The notes under the pieces: generated by a model | The model's input: the letters and a program-made list of their open reading frames with translations, nothing else | Databases searched by the model: none | Told to the model about the DNA's origin: nothing | Part shown: piece by piece, positions 61,067 through 64,000 of the stretch | Layout of the letters: each line of letters begins with the position of its first letter | How positions within the stretch are numbered: the stretch's first letter is position 1 | NCBI RefSeq assembly: GCF_001641615.1 | Contig: NZ_LRRU01000022.1 | Location: 1-64,000 of the forward strand | Length of the DNA stretch: 64,000 nucleotides | Origin: Pseudoalteromonas gelatinilytica | GTDB taxonomy: Bacteria; Pseudomonadota; Gammaproteobacteria; Enterobacterales; Alteromonadaceae | Direction: 5' to 3' | Made by a program: the position numbers and the translations under genes

Positions 61067-62044
61067 ATGGCTTTAGCAAGGAAGCGGCAAATCTGTTTGT
61101 CGAACACCAAGTATTACCATTGTGTTTCCCGTTGCGTTAGACGCGCTTATCTTTGTGGAGAAGACGCACTCACAGGTAAATCATATGAACACCGTCGAGG
61201 GTGGGTTGAAGAACGCCTACTTTTTCTTGCAAAAGTGTTTTGTATTGATGTGTGCGCTTATGCGGTGATGAGTAACCATACTCATGTTGTGCTTTATGTT
61301 GATGATAAAAAAGCAAATAGGTTATCGGATAAGGCCATTCTCTTACGTTGGTTTAAGCTCAGTAAAGCAACGCCTTTAGGTCAAAAATTCCTTCATGGTC
61401 AGCCGTTAAGTGACGGCCAACAAGTCTTCTTAAATAAAGAGGTTACTGAATACAGAGCGCGCCTTTCGAGTATTAGTTGGTTCATGCGAATGCTAAATGA
61501 ATATATTGCCAGACGTGCAAATAAAGAAGACGAGTGCACGGGGCACTTTTGGGAGGGGCGTTTCAAAAGCCAGGCGCTCCTTGATGAACCTGCTCTATTA
61601 GCATGCATGGCCTATGTTGATTTAAACCCTGTTCGTGCAAAGGTCGCGAGATCGCCTGAACAATCTAACTATACAAGTTTTAAAAAGCGATGCCAAAGCG
61701 TAAAGGATTCAAAACAACCTAAGTTACTAGCTCGTTTTGTTGGTGGGATGAGTGAGTATAAATCAAAGGGAATACCTTTTGAGTTAAAGTCATACCTGTT
61801 ACTGGTCGAGCAAACTGGGCGTTGTATTTGTACGGATAAGCCCGGATATATAGAGCATCATTTACCTCCTATTCTTGAAAGGCTGAATTTCGAACCGAAA
61901 AAATGGTTAACACTAACAACTCAGTTTGAAAATTTATTTCATGGAGCTGCAGGTAGAGCTGGGGCTATTGAACGTTATTGCAGTAAAACTGCCCGTAAGC
62001 GACGAAGTAACCTAACAAGCTGTAAGTTATTACTTGCTAGCTAA
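61067..62044 (+). CDS. REP-associated tyrosine transposase (RAYT), Y1/IS200-like
   Basis: This 325-residue protein has a Y1-type HUH nuclease domain. KYYHCVSRCVRRAYLCGED at 15-33 is the strand-helix start of the RAYT family, the metal-binding HUH motif is H71-T-H73 in AVMSNHTHVVLY, and the candidate catalytic Tyr lies in MLNEYIARRANK, before GHFWEGRFKSQALLDEPALLACMAYVDLNPVRA. The C-terminal third is basic. RAYTs nick and move REP hairpins in single-stranded DNA and usually remain as single chromosomal genes. No IS ends are visible around it. AAGGAG precedes the ATG. Confidence 0.9.
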   Translation: MALARKRQICLSNTKYYHCVSRCVRRAYLCGEDALTGKSYEHRRGWVEERLLFLAKVFCIDVCAYAVMSNHTHVVLYVDDKKANRLSDKAILLRWFKLSKATPLGQKFLHGQPLSDGQQVFLNKEVTEYRARLSSISWFMRMLNEYIARRANKEDECTGHFWEGRFKSQALLDEPALLACMAYVDLNPVRAKVARSPEQSNYTSFKKRCQSVKDSKQPKLLARFVGGMSEYKSKGIPFELKSYLLLVEQTGRCICTDKPGYIEHHLPPILERLNFEPKKWLTLTTQFENLFHGAAGRAGAIERYCSKTARKRRSNLTSCKLLLAS

Positions 62045-62220
62045 GCTTTAAAATAAATCTCTTTTAATTTTTGTAAATTATTGCTGCACTCTTGTACTTT
62101 CCATTCGCAGATAGCTATACCTTTTATCCTGGTTTTTATTTGCGTATTAAGCCAATAGGGTAGGTTGCCTGCGGAACGAATATTTTAGATCAAATAATCT
62201 AAGGTCTTTGAAGGTTTAGC

Positions 62221-62240
62221 AGGCACTTTTAACAGTGCCT
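62221..62240. terminator. Hairpin between the RAYT gene and the M14 peptidase gene
   Basis: AGGCAC / GTGCCT with an 8-base loop lies between two convergent genes. A second hairpin, TTAGAT / ATCTAA, is at 62185-62202. Neither has a strong T run, so they are weak terminators. Confidence 0.5.
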
Positions 62241-62257
62241 GTCTTTCCAAATCGTGT

Positions 62258-63613
62258 TTATTCTAAATTGATTAACTCAGCCCCTAAAATAGCGTACTTA
62301 TTTTTACCGTTTGCTTGTAAGAAAAAGGCGGCAGGTGCATGAAGTGAAGGTATTGATGTGAATACACTTTTGCACGCGTATACAGGCCATGTTGTAGCGT
62401 TATCTAGCATACTAATGTCGCCAGAAAAGCAATTGTACCCTTGTTTTAAAAGCGCTTTATATTTACTTTCTGTAAGCGTCAACGACTCATTTAAAACAAA
62501 ACTGTTACCGGTTCTAAAGCTTAGGCTGCTTGCATCCAAACTCGTGTAACCTTGACGGATACTGCTTATATCACCCAATTCTTTAATTGTGGGTGACTGT
62601 CCTTTGTTATTGACTGCAATATCTATCTGGTAATCACCTAGCTCACTCTTTACAGTTACATCGTCTATTAGTAAGTCTACCCAATTGTCTTTAGCATTAA
62701 ATGGAATGGCGTGATACTGGGCTATTTTAGCGCTTTGCCACTCTCCCGAAGTTATTGAATCAATGGTCTTTTTATATAAAACACGGTTAACTTTACGGGC
62801 TATTTGTCGGTTTGGGTCGTTTGGGTAAGCACCTGATTCAATTAATATAGTTCGGATACCTTTTTCTGAAAAAGTATCACCAAAACTACGGTAAGAGTAA
62901 CTGTCGTTGTACTTCCCCAAGTGCCCTGGGATCATGGTTTCAACCGTTTTGGCTAAATGAGCAATAAACTGCATAGTCTCACCACGAATTTTATTTACTT
63001 CTCTTGCTTCATTATAGGCAGGTGCTAGCACTGAAATAGAGGTTTGTTTTCCCATTTTACCTGCACCGTAATATGCATTCTGATCATGTAAATTAAAGCC
63101 GAAGTCAGGTTTGAATTCATTTGCTGCAGCCATGAGTATTTGTCCTTCTTTTGTGCGAAGGGATTTTGCATCACGATTTAAATCAATGCCTTGAGCATTA
63201 TGGCGGGTTTGAACAGCAGCGCCGTCTGGGTTCACCATCGGGATTATGAGAAGGGTTATTTTCTGTTGCCAGCTTTGTAGCCATTGTGCGTTTTCATCTG
63301 CGGTTATAAAGCTTAAAAAATCCATCAGTGCGGCAGTTGCTGTATTTTCATCGCCGTGCATTTGGCTCCACATCATCACTTTGATTGGGCCTGTGCCGAT
63401 TTTAAGAGAATTAAGTGCCTGTCCTTGGAAAGAGGTGCCGATTTGTTTTAATACGACGCTGGGGTGTTTTGCTGCGCTTTTTAAGTGGGGTTCTATATCG
63501 GCGTAGTAAATCGCAGGTTTATCTAAGCCAGCTACAGCGGTATCTTCAATCGTTTTTGCAATTGTTGTATTACTCAATGCCAAAAGGGCTGTGGCGAGTG
63601 CGTATTGGCGCAT
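62258..63613 (-). CDS. M14-family zinc carboxypeptidase
   Basis: This exported metallopeptidase has 451 residues. A signal peptide ends near residue 19 (LALSNTTIAK). The zinc site shows H86 and E89 in MHGDEN and a later His in FNLHDQN. IDLNRDAK near 145 supplies the substrate-carboxylate region, and LIESGAYPNDPNRQ near 265 carries the catalytic Glu. A C-terminal domain of about 150 residues follows. Its substrate is unknown; the family includes peptidases acting on proteins and on wall peptides. A GTGACTGTCC motif (62593-62602) lies inside the gene. Confidence 0.88.
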   Translation of the reverse strand: MRQYALATALLALSNTTIAKTIEDTAVAGLDKPAIYYADIEPHLKSAAKHPSVVLKQIGTSFQGQALNSLKIGTGPIKVMMWSQMHGDENTATAALMDFLSFITADENAQWLQSWQQKITLLIIPMVNPDGAAVQTRHNAQGIDLNRDAKSLRTKEGQILMAAANEFKPDFGFNLHDQNAYYGAGKMGKQTSISVLAPAYNEAREVNKIRGETMQFIAHLAKTVETMIPGHLGKYNDSYSYRSFGDTFSEKGIRTILIESGAYPNDPNRQIARKVNRVLYKKTIDSITSGEWQSAKIAQYHAIPFNAKDNWVDLLIDDVTVKSELGDYQIDIAVNNKGQSPTIKELGDISSIRQGYTSLDASSLSFRTGNSFVLNESLTLTESKYKALLKQGYNCFSGDISMLDNATTWPVYACKSVFTSIPSLHAPAAFFLQANGKNKYAILGAELINLE

Positions 63614-63883
63614 AATTATCTCTTTTATTCTTTATTTTGATATTTGTAAGAATATTATATTTTAACTTGTTTGGCTAATCCTTGTTCAGTAATAAAGCTT
63701 CGATTGCTACTGACTAAGTATGCTTTAAATCGCTATTTTTATGCTATTTTCTTTTTCTTCATTGCTTTTCGCTATATAAAATACAGTATTAATTTTAATT
63801 ACTTAGCTTAAAAAAAGACTGATTTTTTACGTTTTGTTATCAAATTGATAAACAACACTTAACCTTGCGCTGTTAAATTCTAC
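63614..63883. other. AT-rich divergent intergenic region at the right end
   Basis: No gene is visible on either strand. It must contain the promoter of the M14 peptidase on the minus strand and lies upstream of whatever gene begins at or beyond the right edge. I see no RNA gene or clear hairpin in this part. Confidence 0.5.
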
Positions 63884-63911
63884 TTGTACCGTCTGTTGAC
63901 TTTGTTATACT
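63884..63911 (+). promoter_or_regulatory. Predicted sigma70 promoter near the right end
   Basis: TTGTAC (63884-63889) and TATACT (63906-63911) are 16 bp apart, pointing to a gene that starts at or beyond the window edge. The operator-like palindrome follows the -10 box. Confidence 0.5.
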
Positions 63912-63922
63912 CCACATCGAAA

Positions 63923-63940
63923 TTTCAGTAATTACTGAAA
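63923..63940. promoter_or_regulatory. 18-bp perfect palindrome, candidate operator
   Basis: TTTCAGTAATTACTGAAA is a perfect 18-bp palindrome placed 11 bp after the predicted -10 box, a position where a bound repressor would block transcription. Its size suits a dimeric repressor of the TetR or MarR kind. The identity of the regulator is unknown. Confidence 0.6.
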
Positions 63941-64000
63941 CTTTATTGATGAAGATCATGTTACCGCATTAAAAAATAGGGTAAGCCACTTACCTGAAAT

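Noticed and set aside
63945..64000. Start of a coding region at the right edge
   Set aside because: A frame reading DEDHVTALKNRVSHLPE stays open to the edge but has no ATG, GTG or TTG start, and the in-frame ATG nearby stops after seven codons. Too little sequence to decide.

Overview
The window looks like core chromosome of a marine gammaproteobacterium, most likely Pseudoalteromonas or a close relative. The evidence is the moderately AT-rich DNA, a complete six-subunit Na+-pumping NADH:quinone reductase with nqrM and an ApbE flavin transferase, FabV, an S10 peptidase, a large Oar-like TonB-dependent receptor, several c-di-GMP enzymes, and gammaproteobacterial gene order (hemL/clc/erpA, ampG/yajG/bolA, serA/rpiA/fau). 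The genus is an inference from gene content and not a sequence match.

Layout. 1-433 is the tail of an rRNA operon, with two tandem 5S genes and a terminator. 434-1006 is a gene-free repeat block bounded by a perfect 23-bp inverted repeat and filled with GTAG-headed REP hairpins. 1007-2137 holds an FKBP-type isomerase and a CobC-like phosphatase. 2172-2296 is a cobalamin riboswitch that leads a tightly packed B12 uptake and salvage operon, btuD-btuC-cobT-cobS-cobU-cobQ-cobO-btuF, with ung overlapping its end. 10.2-20 kb carries central metabolism (transaldolase, serA, rpiA, 5-formyl-THF cyclo-ligase), yaaA, an MscS channel, a parD antitoxin with a toxin cut to 24 codons, and an S10 peptidase. 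20-23.4 kb has a REC-REC-GGDEF regulator, then sigma54/NtrC-type control of glnK-amtB and a small Pmp3-family protein.

23.4-40.2 kb carries mrcB, a chemoreceptor, a TonB-dependent receptor, hemL, pyrB, hemJ, a CLC channel, a periplasmic binding protein, an MHYT-PAS-GGDEF cyclase and erpA. 40.2-45.3 kb has an RND efflux pair, an unlisted small membrane protein and a small XRE regulator. 45.3-51.5 kb has ampG, a cyclophilin, yajG, rlmG, an AlkB-like dioxygenase, bolA and fabV. 51.8-59.4 kb has nqrABCDEF, apbE and nqrM, with a MITE-like palindromic element in front of nqrM. 59.4-63.6 kb is the most accessory-looking part: a GH29 alpha-fucosidase, a REP-associated (RAYT) tyrosine transposase and an M14 carboxypeptidase. 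Copies of a GGACAGTCAC motif lie around these genes and also in a 22-bp tandem array near 50.1 kb.

I found no convincing large undescribed system. The best second-look items are the non-coding structures: covarying tandem 5S genes, the inverted-repeat-bounded REP block, a palindrome that looks like both a terminator and an NtrC site, the GGACAGTCAC/RAYT relationship, the MITE beside nqrM, and the operator-like palindrome at the right end.
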